A stretch of DNA of 64,000 nucleotides from Pseudomonas viridiflava (GTDB lineage Bacteria; Pseudomonadota; Gammaproteobacteria; Pseudomonadales; Pseudomonadaceae), in assembly GCF_900585905.1 (NCBI RefSeq), contig NZ_UTVH01000034.1, forward strand, positions 620,001-684,000, read 5' to 3'. A program made the translations under genes and the position numbers. Shown one piece after another: positions 18,074 through 26,021 of the stretch. Under the pieces are notes generated by a model. That model saw only the letters and a list, made by a program, of their open reading frames with translations. It did not search any database and was not told the origin of the DNA. Every line of letters begins with the position of its first letter. Position 1 is the first letter of the stretch.

Positions 18074-19717
18074 ATGGATCCAATTAGAGGCGCCAGTGCC
18101 TATACCTCCCAGCCCAGTTCAGCACATCCCGCAGAAGCCGTCCAAACCGCAGCCGAAGCGCATCCCTCAGGCCACGCCCGTTCACTGACCATGGCCATGT
18201 TAAGCCATCATGCCCAAGATGCCCTTAACGCCAAGGAAATGCGGGGGAGTGAGCAAGAAAAAGAGCTAGTCAAGTTCGTCAAAGACGCAATTCGCCGCGA
18301 CCAACTGCGTATTTCTCCCAATCAGCCACCGAACGGGATCGCTCAGTTTGGGATGCGGCGCAATCAAGAGGTGTTGGTGGTTCAGGCAAAGTTGAATGAG
18401 CGGTCGGAATATGACGTACTAAGTATTGGGTTTAAAGGAAGCTATGGAGACCCCCTCTCCTTAAAACTGGCTGTACCAACTTCCATACTAAAGAGTTCCA
18501 GTGTAAAAAAATCGACGCACTATCAACTACATACCATGTGGTACCGGCGCTCAAGGGCGGAGCCGAGCATTGACGGCAATGCTTTTCATACCAGTTTATT
18601 CGAAGCTTACACAAGTATGCACCAAGCACTCGATAATGCATCAACGCTTGTGAGTTCTGGTCATCTGTGGACGGAGCACCAATCCGACGCAGACATACTT
18701 GCACCCTTGGTAAAAAAAAGAGCGAATCAACGCCTACCATTGCATGTGCACACGATAAAAGAATTGGGCGTCTTTATTGAAGCCCAGCAACCCAGTGTCG
18801 CACGCCTAATAAAACGCCTACAGGAGCTGCCCGCTACGGAAAATATAGGGTTGCGTTCTGATATTGAGCGCATGGTATATGGCATAGTTTATAAAATAGA
18901 AGATTCAGCGGCGGAACATCAGGTGAATATCCACTTAGATGTCGACGCATTAAAAGACTTAGGTTGCTCTGGAGGGCATGCTGATGTGGTAGGGAACGCT
19001 GGAAATTCAGTGCCAAATGAAAAAATCGGCTTCGCTAGTCGCACCGATAGGAATGATATGCTATTCATTCGTCCCGGGGATCCAGATGCTATTAGAGTTG
19101 CTGAAAAAATGCTAAACGTCCTAGAAAAAGGCACTTTCTTATTGGATGCTGGTAGCTCACCCGAAATTGCTCAGATGGCCAAAAGCTGGACAACTGGAAC
19201 GCGCTTTCTTACAAGCCTACTTAAATCATTGGCGACAAGCGATCCTGCCGCCTTGGGCAGAGACGTGACCAGTACAGAAATGATGAAACGCTTTACCATG
19301 GCAGATGTTCTTTGCAAGCAGCGCGACACGGTACAGGCCCATGTCAATACGCTTATCAGCGTATTAAATGATAAAAGCTCGTCGCAATCAGAAAAAAATG
19401 ACGCAAAAATAATCATTGCCGGAATTTCTGAAGTTTATCGAAGTTGCGCTCAAATGATTGAAAGTTACGTGAATTTGTGCGTGTTTTTGCCGCAAATAGA
19501 GCATGCGCATCAAGGCGGATCCGAAATGGTAGACGAAATTTGCAAAAGCATATTTGGGAAAAGTTTGCCTGCAGCTGGAGCAAACACATGGCGAGCAACG
19601 ACGTTAAACATTCCCGATGAATTACAAATGCACGATCTGTCACCTCAAGATCTGGAAAACGCTATGAGAACCGGCTTTGCTAAACTAAGACCGCTAGTGC
19701 CCGAAAAATTGCTATAG
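18074..19717 (+). CDS. Candidate type III effector (547 aa) inside rulB, family not recognised
   Basis: The ATG at 18074 follows AAAGGAAA and a hrp box. The N-terminus (MDPIRGASAYTSQPSSAHPA) and next 60 residues are rich in Ser, Ala, His and Gln, consistent with a type III secretion signal apart from Asp2. The remaining 480 residues are soluble, mixed alpha/beta, with no membrane segment. Segments that may matter: RRNQEVLVVQAKLNERSEYDVLSIGFKG (about 97-124), KEKIGFASRTDRNDMLFIRPGD-like stretch near 315-337, and a helical C-terminal third. No catalytic signature I can name. Base composition is AT-richer than the core, indicating transfer. It shares its first residues (M-x-P-I-R-G) with the 227-aa hrp-box gene at 14848. 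No chaperone gene lies in the cassette. Confidence 0.75.
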   Translation: MDPIRGASAYTSQPSSAHPAEAVQTAAEAHPSGHARSLTMAMLSHHAQDALNAKEMRGSEQEKELVKFVKDAIRRDQLRISPNQPPNGIAQFGMRRNQEVLVVQAKLNERSEYDVLSIGFKGSYGDPLSLKLAVPTSILKSSSVKKSTHYQLHTMWYRRSRAEPSIDGNAFHTSLFEAYTSMHQALDNASTLVSSGHLWTEHQSDADILAPLVKKRANQRLPLHVHTIKELGVFIEAQQPSVARLIKRLQELPATENIGLRSDIERMVYGIVYKIEDSAAEHQVNIHLDVDALKDLGCSGGHADVVGNAGNSVPNEKIGFASRTDRNDMLFIRPGDPDAIRVAEKMLNVLEKGTFLLDAGSSPEIAQMAKSWTTGTRFLTSLLKSLATSDPAALGRDVTSTEMMKRFTMADVLCKQRDTVQAHVNTLISVLNDKSSSQSEKNDAKIIIAGISEVYRSCAQMIESYVNLCVFLPQIEHAHQGGSEMVDEICKSIFGKSLPAAGANTWRATTLNIPDELQMHDLSPQDLENAMRTGFAKLRPLVPEKLL

Positions 19718-19862
19718 CATTAAATCTAAAATTGAAAAATTAATCGTCTCAACATTAGTAAATGTCCGAACCGGTACATCGATACTCTCGTAGGTTGATC
19801 AGCCTCGTTTGGTGTCCGCACGGCACAGAACCAAGAGTCTGGTAAGCGTCCCCTTAACCTTC

Positions 19863-19876
19863 CATTCCACTTAAAT
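19863..19876 (-). repeat. Right terminal inverted repeat of the rulB cassette
   Basis: On the minus strand ATTTAAGTGGAATG, 12/14 identical to the left end; rulB sequence resumes at 19877. Confidence 0.65.
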
Positions 19877-20419
19877 GGCGATATGAGCGAGCGGGTGATG
19901 ACCATCATCGAGTCCATGGTGCCCGCCGTTCAGGTGTACAGCATCGACGAGGCCTTCGCCGACCTGACCGGCATGCCCGGTGACCTCACCGCATTTGGAC
20001 GCAAGATCCGTGGGGCGATCTATCAGCGCACGGGCCTACCGGTGGGCGTGGGCATCGCACCCACCAAGACGCTGGCGAAGCTGGCCAACCATACGGCCAA
20101 GCGCCTGCTGGAAAAGACCGGAGGTGTGGTGAACATCTGCGACCCGGTCAATCGCGACTGGGTGCTGAAGCGCGCCGACGTCGGCGACGTGTGGGGCATC
20201 GGCAAGCGCATGAAAGCCCACCTCGAGAGCATGAACATCAAGACCGCCATGGACCTGGCCAATGCTGACGCATGGATGCTTCGGCAGAAATTCAGCGTAG
20301 TGATCGAGAAAACCGCACGGGAGCTGACAGGCACCTCCTGCCTGGAGATGAGCGAAGCGGATCCGCCTAAACAGGAGATCTGCAGCAGCCGAATGTTCGG
20401 CAACCGCAGCTCGTCATAA
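19877..20419 (+). pseudogene. rulB: rulB, 3' fragment (also truncated at its end)
   Basis: Resumes the UmuC-like frame: GDMSERVMTIIESMVPAVQVYSIDEAFADLTGM contains the SIDE/DEAF catalytic motif of Y-family polymerases, then RTGLPVGVGIAPTKTLAKLANHTAK and the helix-hairpin-helix region (DVWGIGKRMKAHL). Identity stops around 20402 after SSRMFGN, and four foreign codons lead to TAA, so the little-finger domain and C-terminus (over 200 residues) are missing. Together with the insertion this makes rulB non-functional. Confidence 0.9.
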
Positions 20420-20599
20420 ATAAAAAGAATAAAAGACACGCGACTGACATGAATTTTTTCGCTATGCTTTTAAGTGATAATAGAATTTTCTTAATGCAAT
20501 AACAGTCTTAAAAAGCATGACGATATTTTTTGCCGGATCAGATAGTTGACTAGCCTGTTGACACCGGAATGAGCCGGTTTAGTTGTCAGGGAGTATGAA

Positions 20600-20956
20600 A
20601 TGGGTGATTGCAGCTGTAAGGAAAATGGCAAAGGAAGCCAGGGCGAACACGTACCTGATTATTCAACCGTAGGGTTTGGTGCAAACGCCGCTCCAAACGT
20701 CAAGCTTGATGGTGTTCTCGCTTTAAAGATGTCGGTCTGCGTTGGCGCAAGCTACAATCCTTCAAATAACCAAATATGTTTCACTATCCCCATTTACGGT
20801 GATTATTGCATCACTTCACCGGTTTCGATTCCGGTGGGCGGGCAGCTGAAGGTGTGCGCTGAAACCTGTGGGAATTATTTTCCAACAGGATTGAAGGCCA
20901 CTGTTTACCTCAATGGTAACGTCTTGACTTCAGTGACATTGTTTGGCGCATGTTGA
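20600..20956 (+). CDS. Small cysteine-rich protein (118 aa), unknown family
   Basis: A clean start (ATG at 20600 with GGGAGT upstream) and an excellent terminator downstream (21101-21128) argue for a real gene. The product has nine Cys, begins MGDCSCKENGKGSQGEH and then shows beta-rich, Gly/Asn/Val-rich sequence (ALKMSVCVGASYNPSNNQICFTIPIYGDYCITSPVSIPVGG). No signal peptide, no membrane helix. Local GC is lower than in the flanks. I do not recognise the family; the fold looks like a small beta-sandwich or lectin-like domain with several possible disulphides or a metal site. It lies between the rulB remains and a lipoprotein gene. Confidence 0.7.
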   Translation: MGDCSCKENGKGSQGEHVPDYSTVGFGANAAPNVKLDGVLALKMSVCVGASYNPSNNQICFTIPIYGDYCITSPVSIPVGGQLKVCAETCGNYFPTGLKATVYLNGNVLTSVTLFGAC

Positions 20957-21100
20957 ACTGATGAGTGTCGGGAGGTTAAAGCTCCCGAGTACTGCCTAAT
21001 AATTGAGTCGCGCGGGCAAGACGCCAAGTTAAAAGATGTCTAAATCAGGTGTCAGGTAAACCTCAAGCCCGCAGCGACAATAGCAGTGAGCACACTTGTT

Positions 21101-21128
21101 AAACCCGACCAGGTGTCGGGTTTTTTTT
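21101..21128 (+). terminator. Rho-independent terminator
   Basis: Stem AAACCCGAC/GTCGGGTTT with a 5-base loop and T8. It lies 145 bases after the cysteine-rich protein gene; the sequence in between holds no other gene. Confidence 0.9.
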
Positions 21129-21302
21129 GGCCCGCAGAAAAGCACCAGCCCGCGAAGTGATGGGCCCAGGGTTCACCACTGCGCTAGAACCCACATGCCG
21201 CTCTGGCATAAGCAATCGCGGCCAGCGCTGCCTCCGTTCCTCTTCAGAATTTTCTGCCTTGGACGACAAACTCTGCACATTCCTGAGCGTCGTGAGTTTT
21301 TC

Positions 21303-22001
21303 ATGAAGAAGATCGCTGTCCTGATGTTTGCCGTTCTGTTCCTTGCCGGATGCGCCAACCAGAAATTCAAACCCGAATATCGTACTCAGATCCATACCGT
21401 GAAAATTCTTCCGGTGGTATGGGCACCCAAGCAAATGACTTATATGGGGCGTGAGCAGGCGTGGGGTGCAGCATTAGGCGCAGGCCTGGGGGCTGGTGTG
21501 GGAATGGCAGCAGGTGCATCGAACCTGGCCAAGGCTGCGCTGGGTGGGGCCGGATTTGCCGCAGGTCTGAAGGCGGGTGACTTGGCGTCAATGTCGACGG
21601 TTGATGCGATTCTTTACAACATGGAGACGGCGGATATTGACCTGGGCGAGCTAGTAAAAAAGAGTTTCGAGGAGCAACTGACCGCCACTGGCCGTTTTAA
21701 GATCGTGGCTGAAAGCGAGCCGGCCGATGCGCAGATCCAGTTGACCGTCCTGAACTGGGGGTTCGCGCTGACGCAAGGTTTCAGCAGTGTGGTGTACCCG
21801 ACGATTGCCGTGAGCGGTGTCATGAAACGTGGCGACGAATTGATTTGGCAGCGCAATGAACCGATCACTGCATTCAACGGCGCCAACACCTATGGCTACA
21901 CGCCGTTGCGCTATCGTACTGAGCCGGAGCTGCTGCGTACTGCGTTGACAGGTGTTTCGAAAATCGTGGATGGCTATCTGGTCAAAGACTTGAACGAGTG
22001 A
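21303..22001 (+). CDS. Envelope lipoprotein with glycine-rich segment
   Basis: 232 residues. Type II signal peptide MKKIAVLMFAVLFLAGC with lipobox LAGC (Cys17). The mature protein has a glycine-zipper-like hydrophobic region (about residues 53-90: ALGAGLGAGVGMAAG...GGAGFAAGLKAG) that could insert in or span a membrane, then a globular beta-rich part with VKKSFEEQLTATGRFKIVAESEPADAQIQLTVLNWGF, recalling outer-membrane lipoproteins of the GNA1162/DUF799-like type; that resemblance is tentative. The start at 21303 is chosen because it gives the signal peptide. A terminator follows at 22037. Confidence 0.78.
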   Translation: MKKIAVLMFAVLFLAGCANQKFKPEYRTQIHTVKILPVVWAPKQMTYMGREQAWGAALGAGLGAGVGMAAGASNLAKAALGGAGFAAGLKAGDLASMSTVDAILYNMETADIDLGELVKKSFEEQLTATGRFKIVAESEPADAQIQLTVLNWGFALTQGFSSVVYPTIAVSGVMKRGDELIWQRNEPITAFNGANTYGYTPLRYRTEPELLRTALTGVSKIVDGYLVKDLNE

Positions 22002-22036
22002 TCGAAGCGGTTTCGCTCAGCTGGGCTGGTTTGACA

Positions 22037-22063
22037 GGGCTCACCGAAAGGTGGGCCCTTTTT
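22037..22063 (+). terminator. Rho-independent terminator
   Basis: GGGCTCACC/GGTGGGCCC with one G-T pair, GAAA loop, T5. Nearly identical to the tRNA-Val terminator at 11202-11231. Confidence 0.9.
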
Positions 22064-22115
22064 CGTTGTCTGCGAGGTACTCATCTCCCAACTGAGATCG
22101 TGGGTATACGGGTTT

Positions 22116-22144
22116 TGGAACCAGATAACTGAGTTTGGCCACAG
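22116..22144 (+). promoter_or_regulatory. hrp box (HrpL promoter) 3
   Basis: GGAACC, 16 bases, CCACAGA: exact consensus. It drives the chaperone/AAA+ operon starting at 22249. Confidence 0.93.
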
Positions 22145-22152
22145 AGGCATGC

Positions 22153-22176
22153 GAATGGTAATCGATACTATTCTCA
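22153..22176 (+). promoter_or_regulatory. Fur-box-like palindrome in the leader of the chaperone/AAA+ operon
   Basis: The core GGTAAT...ATTCTC arms match a Pseudomonas iron box (GATAAT...ATTATC) at 10 of 12 arm positions, but the centre deviates. It lies 9 bases after the hrp box, at or just after the expected transcript start, where bound Fur would block HrpL-dependent transcription. Confidence 0.35.
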
Positions 22177-22248
22177 TAACTGAGATCGACTCGTCTCTTC
22201 CAGAAAGATGAGTGCGTCTCGACGCTTATCACCTCTGAGGGCATCCAA

Positions 22249-22665
22249 ATGAGCCTGACTACCGTCAATCAAGTACTTCATTCCTTGGGTCGCCGCGACC
22301 GCATCGGTCAATTGGGCCTGGACAGCAACGGCTGTGCCGCCCTGATTCTCGCCGATGGTGCGGGCGTGCATTTCGAATGGTGCGAGGCCGAGCAGGCGTT
22401 GCACCTGTACAGCCCTTTGACCGATCAGCTATCGGCCACTGAACCGCCGACAAAGGCTGCGCTGTATAGGGCATTGCTGGGCATGAACTGTCTGGCGAAT
22501 GGGCCGGTAATCGCCATGCACCCTGAGCAGGAGCGCTTTTACGTGCAGATGCGCTTTGCTGCCCAGGAGCTGAGCGTGCAGGCCCTGGATCAGGCCATTG
22601 ACCGGTTGACCGCCCGCCGTCATAGCATCCGCAAGCAGCTGTCCCGACAGGGCATGGCGCTCTGA
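22249..22665 (+). CDS. CesT/Shc-type class I type III secretion chaperone
   Basis: 138 residues, the size of class I effector chaperones. The pattern fits the family: an N-terminal helix (LTTVNQVLHSLGRRDRIG), the L-x-L-D-x-x-G strand (LGLDSNGCAALILADGAGVHFEWCEAEQALHLYSPL), then PTKAALYRALLGMNCLANGPVIAMHPEQERFYVQMRF and a C-terminal helix. Such proteins form dimers that hold the N-terminal chaperone-binding region of a cognate effector. It is the first gene after a perfect hrp box and lies 47 bases before the 666-aa AAA+ gene, so that protein is its likely client. Confidence 0.88.
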   Translation: MSLTTVNQVLHSLGRRDRIGQLGLDSNGCAALILADGAGVHFEWCEAEQALHLYSPLTDQLSATEPPTKAALYRALLGMNCLANGPVIAMHPEQERFYVQMRFAAQELSVQALDQAIDRLTARRHSIRKQLSRQGMAL

Positions 22666-22712
22666 GCTGACCCTGTCGTCATCCAAACTGCCGCTATCAA
22701 GGAATTGCCCAC

Positions 22713-24713
22713 ATGACCTTTACCTTACCCTGGCCTCGCCTGGGCCATACGCCTGCTCGCGCCAGCACTGACCTGGAACTTGCTCCCATCCGGCAGGGCG
22801 TGCGCCTGGCGCACAGTCACCCCATCGCCTCAAGCCGCGACCGGCATGAAAGTGCGGCGCCATCTTCCCGGGTTGGCGCCCGGCTGGTGAGCGGCACACT
22901 GCATCGGTTAACGACGATGGCCAAGGGAGCCAGCCAGCTCATGCCCGCAACACTGGGCGGCCGGGCGGCCTATGATCGCCTGCCCACCGAGGCGGTGGGT
23001 ACTGAAGTGATTGACCCTCCAGCCACAGGCGCGCGCCCACCCGCGGCGTCTTATGGGGAGCTGGAGGAAACCCTCAAGAAGGATGTCAATGACGTACTCA
23101 CCAATAGCTTCAACTGGCAGAAAGCAGGCACCGAAGCGGGCAAGGCCCTGGCACGCGGCGCTGTGGCGGGAACGGCAGTGTACGGCGCCTACACCACGGT
23201 CGACGCGCTGATCCAGGCCAAGGCGCCTGCCGACCAGCAAGGCACCGCGCGCGGCCTGACCGCCATGGGCATGCTCACGCCGGTGTATCAGGAAGGCAAG
23301 GAATTGCTCAACGGAATGCGCGAGGCGCTGACCACCGGGGCCAAGCTCAGCTATGCCGAAGCCCTGGAAAAAACCCATCTGCGTCGCCAGTCGCAGAACG
23401 CGGCTTACCTGGCGACCTTGCCCGAACACATCCAGACCAGCTGCCGCAAGATTGATATCTTCCTGCTGCAGGCTTTCGCCGCCGCCAAGAAAGGCGACAA
23501 GGTCAATTACGGCCTGATACGCGGCATGATGCACTGGCGCCAGGATTTTATGATCGGGCGGCCCATGAACACCCAGGAAGTTCAGGCCATCAAGACCGAT
23601 GCCGGCCGCGTCGATCTGCTGGCGCGTATGGACACCCAGTTGTATCGCTACCCACTTGAGTTGCGCGACAAACTCAGTGGCTTCACCCTGGGCATCGCGG
23701 CCCGTTCCCTGCAGCGGGAACTGCCTGCGGCGTTCAAGGCAGATGCAAGCTTTGACCTGCTCGCCTGCAAGGACAGCGATGATTGGCACCGCTGGGCCGA
23801 GGTGCCCTCTGTCAACAAGCAAATGATGATGCTGGCAGGCGCACCTGGTACGGGCAAGAGCCGCTACGCCGAGCACGTATTGCCTGAACTGTTGGGCCTG
23901 CCGGTACAAAGCCTGGTCATGCCGGATAAACAGGCCGGTGGCATAAATTCACTGATGGCCAAGGAATGGTCGGCACTGGAACAGGATGAGTTCGTCACAG
24001 CCGACACCGATGCCATGGGCAAAATAGGCCTGTTGCTCAACCGCGCCGGTTGCACCAACCCGATTCTGCTACTGGATGAAGCGGACCTGGACGACATGGA
24101 CGGCATCAAGCGCCTGACCGACCCGAGCCGCAAGCAACTTGAAGCCATTGCGCTGGAAACCCTGCTGGACTTTTCCAACGTGACCATCCTGATGGGCACC
24201 AACGCGTTGCGCCGCGGCGCCAATACCCCTGTTGACGGCGGTGCCGGCGAGCTGGAACCGGCCCTGGCCGACCGGCTTGAAATGGCAGTGTTCAACGGGA
24301 CCGATGCGTTGACCAAGCGGGAGGCGGCAATCAGCGCTTACCACGGCTGGGCGGGGCTGTATTGCTTGCCGGTCAAGGGCGGCGAGGGGGCTTTGCTTGA
24401 TCGCGATCAACAGAACCGTTTGCAAGGCCTGTTCAAGGGGTGCCTGGATTACATCGTGCAGTGGCACCACGAGAAGGCCGAAATCCCCGGGGCCCGCATG
24501 CAGGTGCCGGTCGCTTCAGTGGTTAATTTCATCGCCTGGCGGTTGATGGCTGAGAAACATGGACAGATGCCAGAGCTGCGGCCTGAGCAGATCCGAACCT
24601 ACATCGACCAGTTTTATGCATTGCGCACCCAAGGCCCGAAGGCTGAGCAAACAGCGCAAGAGGGGGTGGAAGTGGTTGCGGAGTCCTCGCGTATGGCTGA
24701 AAGAAATGCGTAG
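22713..24713 (+). CDS. Candidate type III effector with AAA+ ATPase domain (666 aa)
   Basis: Second gene of a hrp-box operon, directly after its probable chaperone. Residues 1-110 are disordered and rich in Ser, Arg, Pro and Ala, as expected for a secretion signal and chaperone-binding region. Residues 110-360 are mostly helical with one small hydrophobic stretch near 150-165 (GKALARGAVAGTAVYGAYTTV). Residues about 365-560 form an AAA+ module: Walker A GAPGTGKS, Walker B ILLLDEADLDD, a probable sensor 1 in VTILMGTNALRRG, and a later Arg-bearing helical lid. The C-terminal 100 residues are helical. ATPases are unusual among plant-pathogen effectors; possible roles are remodelling host complexes, but nothing in the sequence shows the target. 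I cannot assign a Hop name with certainty. Confidence 0.82.
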   Translation: MTFTLPWPRLGHTPARASTDLELAPIRQGVRLAHSHPIASSRDRHESAAPSSRVGARLVSGTLHRLTTMAKGASQLMPATLGGRAAYDRLPTEAVGTEVIDPPATGARPPAASYGELEETLKKDVNDVLTNSFNWQKAGTEAGKALARGAVAGTAVYGAYTTVDALIQAKAPADQQGTARGLTAMGMLTPVYQEGKELLNGMREALTTGAKLSYAEALEKTHLRRQSQNAAYLATLPEHIQTSCRKIDIFLLQAFAAAKKGDKVNYGLIRGMMHWRQDFMIGRPMNTQEVQAIKTDAGRVDLLARMDTQLYRYPLELRDKLSGFTLGIAARSLQRELPAAFKADASFDLLACKDSDDWHRWAEVPSVNKQMMMLAGAPGTGKSRYAEHVLPELLGLPVQSLVMPDKQAGGINSLMAKEWSALEQDEFVTADTDAMGKIGLLLNRAGCTNPILLLDEADLDDMDGIKRLTDPSRKQLEAIALETLLDFSNVTILMGTNALRRGANTPVDGGAGELEPALADRLEMAVFNGTDALTKREAAISAYHGWAGLYCLPVKGGEGALLDRDQQNRLQGLFKGCLDYIVQWHHEKAEIPGARMQVPVASVVNFIAWRLMAEKHGQMPELRPEQIRTYIDQFYALRTQGPKAEQTAQEGVEVVAESSRMAERNA

Positions 24714-24905
24714 TGGCCTTCATCAGCCATTCCGCGCGCCAGGGTGAAATGAGCGGGGGACATGACTGCTACCGAGTCGATGGCTCGCCGTCGGGGTCTG
24801 CGGCATCCATAAGAATAAGTTGCGTACTGTGAACACCTGAAGTTAAAAAGGTATTCACGGATGTTGCCATGGGTTGGCAGATCATGAAAGGGCCTAACGT
24901 TTCAG

Positions 24906-24918
24906 TGAAATCAATTCA
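24906..24918. promoter_or_regulatory. MetR-type operator
   Basis: TGAAATCAATTCA fits the MetR consensus TGAA-N5-TTCA, and sits inside a longer 8-bp inverted repeat (CAGTGAAA / TTTCACTG, 24903-24927). It ends two bases before the putative -35 of mesX, the right place for an activator of methionine synthesis genes. Confidence 0.65.
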
Positions 24919-24920
24919 TT

Positions 24921-24949
24921 TTCACTGCACCGAAGGCCCGCCCTATAAT
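24921..24949 (+). promoter_or_regulatory. Sigma-70 promoter of mesX-mesD
   Basis: TTCACT, 17 bases, TATAAT. The poor -35 box next to an upstream MetR-like site suggests an activator-dependent promoter. Confidence 0.6.
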
Positions 24950-25010
24950 CGGTTTCAATTAAAGTTCATATGAACTCGTATGCCTCTCGACAGCAGGACG
25001 TCAGCTTCCA

Positions 25011-25994
25011 ATGAGCCACGCATTCACTTTCATGATCAAGAGCATTCGCTTTGACGAGCATTACCAGCCGTCCAGGAACACGCGAATCACCACTAACTTC
25101 GCCAACTTGGCCAGGGGCGCGAGCCGCGAGGAAAATCTGCGCAATACGTTAACGATGATTGATAATCGCTTTAACGCTCTGGCGCACTGGGACAATCCCA
25201 AAGGTGATCGTTACACCGTCGAACTCGAAATAATTTCTGCCGAAATGAATATGTATGCCGAACAGGCCGGCCAGGCCATTCCTCTGATTGAAGTATTGAA
25301 AACGACCGTGGTTGACCGGCAAGCCAATGAACGCATCGACGGCATTGTCGGCAATAACTTCTCGTCTTATGTGCGCGATTATGACTTCGGTGTGCTGTTG
25401 TCGGATTACAACAAAGGGCAGTCCCCGTTCAGCACCCCCAATGGTTTTGGCGACCTGCACGCCAAGTTGTTCAAGTGTTTCGTGAACTCGGACACCTACC
25501 GGGAACGCTTCAAAAAGCCACCGGTTATCTGCCTGAGTGTCTCAAGCAGCAAAACCTATCAACGCACGGAAAACCAGCATCCAGTCCTGGGGAGCGAGTA
25601 CCAGCAAGATGAATATTCGCTGACCGATGAGTACTTCAGGAAAATGGGGTTGCAGGTTCGCTACTTCATGCCTCCCAACAGCGTCGCGCCCTTGGCGTTT
25701 TACTTTTCCGGGGACTTGCTGGGCGACTACACCAACCTGGAGCTGATCAGCACCATCAGCACCATGGATACGTTTCAGAAAATCTACCGGCCGGAGATCT
25801 ACAACGCGAACTCGATGGCAGGTGAGTCTTACCAGCCCAGCCTCAAGCACCAGGACTATTCGCTGACCCGGATTATTTACGATCGCGAAGAGCGCAGCCG
25901 CCTGGCAATCGAACAGGGCAGGTTTGTTGAAGAGCACTTCATCAAACCCCACAAGGCTGTTCTTGAACAGTGGTCTGCTCAATACACGCTTTGA
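25011..25994 (+). CDS. mesX: MesX (DUF1852), partner of methionine synthase MesD
   Basis: 327 residues matching DUF1852: MIKSIRFDEHYQPSRNTRITTNFANLARG at the start, NFSSYVRDYDFGVLLSDYNKG, and SSKTYQRTENQHPVLGSEYQQDEYSLTDEYF. In bacteria with the MesD/MesX system, this protein is required together with the core-MetE protein for making methionine from homocysteine without folate, in an oxygen-dependent way; the methyl donor is not known. It is immediately followed by mesD (27-base gap), the arrangement described for this pair. Confidence 0.88.
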   Translation: MSHAFTFMIKSIRFDEHYQPSRNTRITTNFANLARGASREENLRNTLTMIDNRFNALAHWDNPKGDRYTVELEIISAEMNMYAEQAGQAIPLIEVLKTTVVDRQANERIDGIVGNNFSSYVRDYDFGVLLSDYNKGQSPFSTPNGFGDLHAKLFKCFVNSDTYRERFKKPPVICLSVSSSKTYQRTENQHPVLGSEYQQDEYSLTDEYFRKMGLQVRYFMPPNSVAPLAFYFSGDLLGDYTNLELISTISTMDTFQKIYRPEIYNANSMAGESYQPSLKHQDYSLTRIIYDREERSRLAIEQGRFVEEHFIKPHKAVLEQWSAQYTL

Positions 25995-26021
25995 CTCATT
26001 CAACCTGCAAGGTCATTTCTC

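Larger units (their letters stand above)
17883..19876 (+). mobile_element. 2.0 kb effector cassette inserted in rulB
   Basis: DNA between the two halves of rulB. Left flank ends GCGCTGTA and right flank resumes GGCGATATGAGCGAG, which together are contiguous UmuC-type coding sequence (YGDMSER) apart from about one base. The insert is more AT-rich than its flanks, has 14-bp imperfect terminal inverted repeats, carries a hrp box and one 547-aa gene, and encodes no recombinase or transposase. rulB is known in P. syringae as an insertion site for effector-bearing integron-like elements. Confidence 0.75.
24714..25010. other. Regulatory region upstream of mesX
   Basis: No gene. It contains an imperfect 10-bp palindrome with a 10-base spacer (24829-24858, GTGAACACCT / AGGTATTCAC), a MetR-type box (24906-24918) and a sigma-70 promoter (24921-24949). 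Confidence 0.6.

Noticed and set aside
22908..23909. 333-residue minus-strand frame
   Set aside because: Antisense to the AAA+ candidate, which has Walker motifs and an upstream hrp box.
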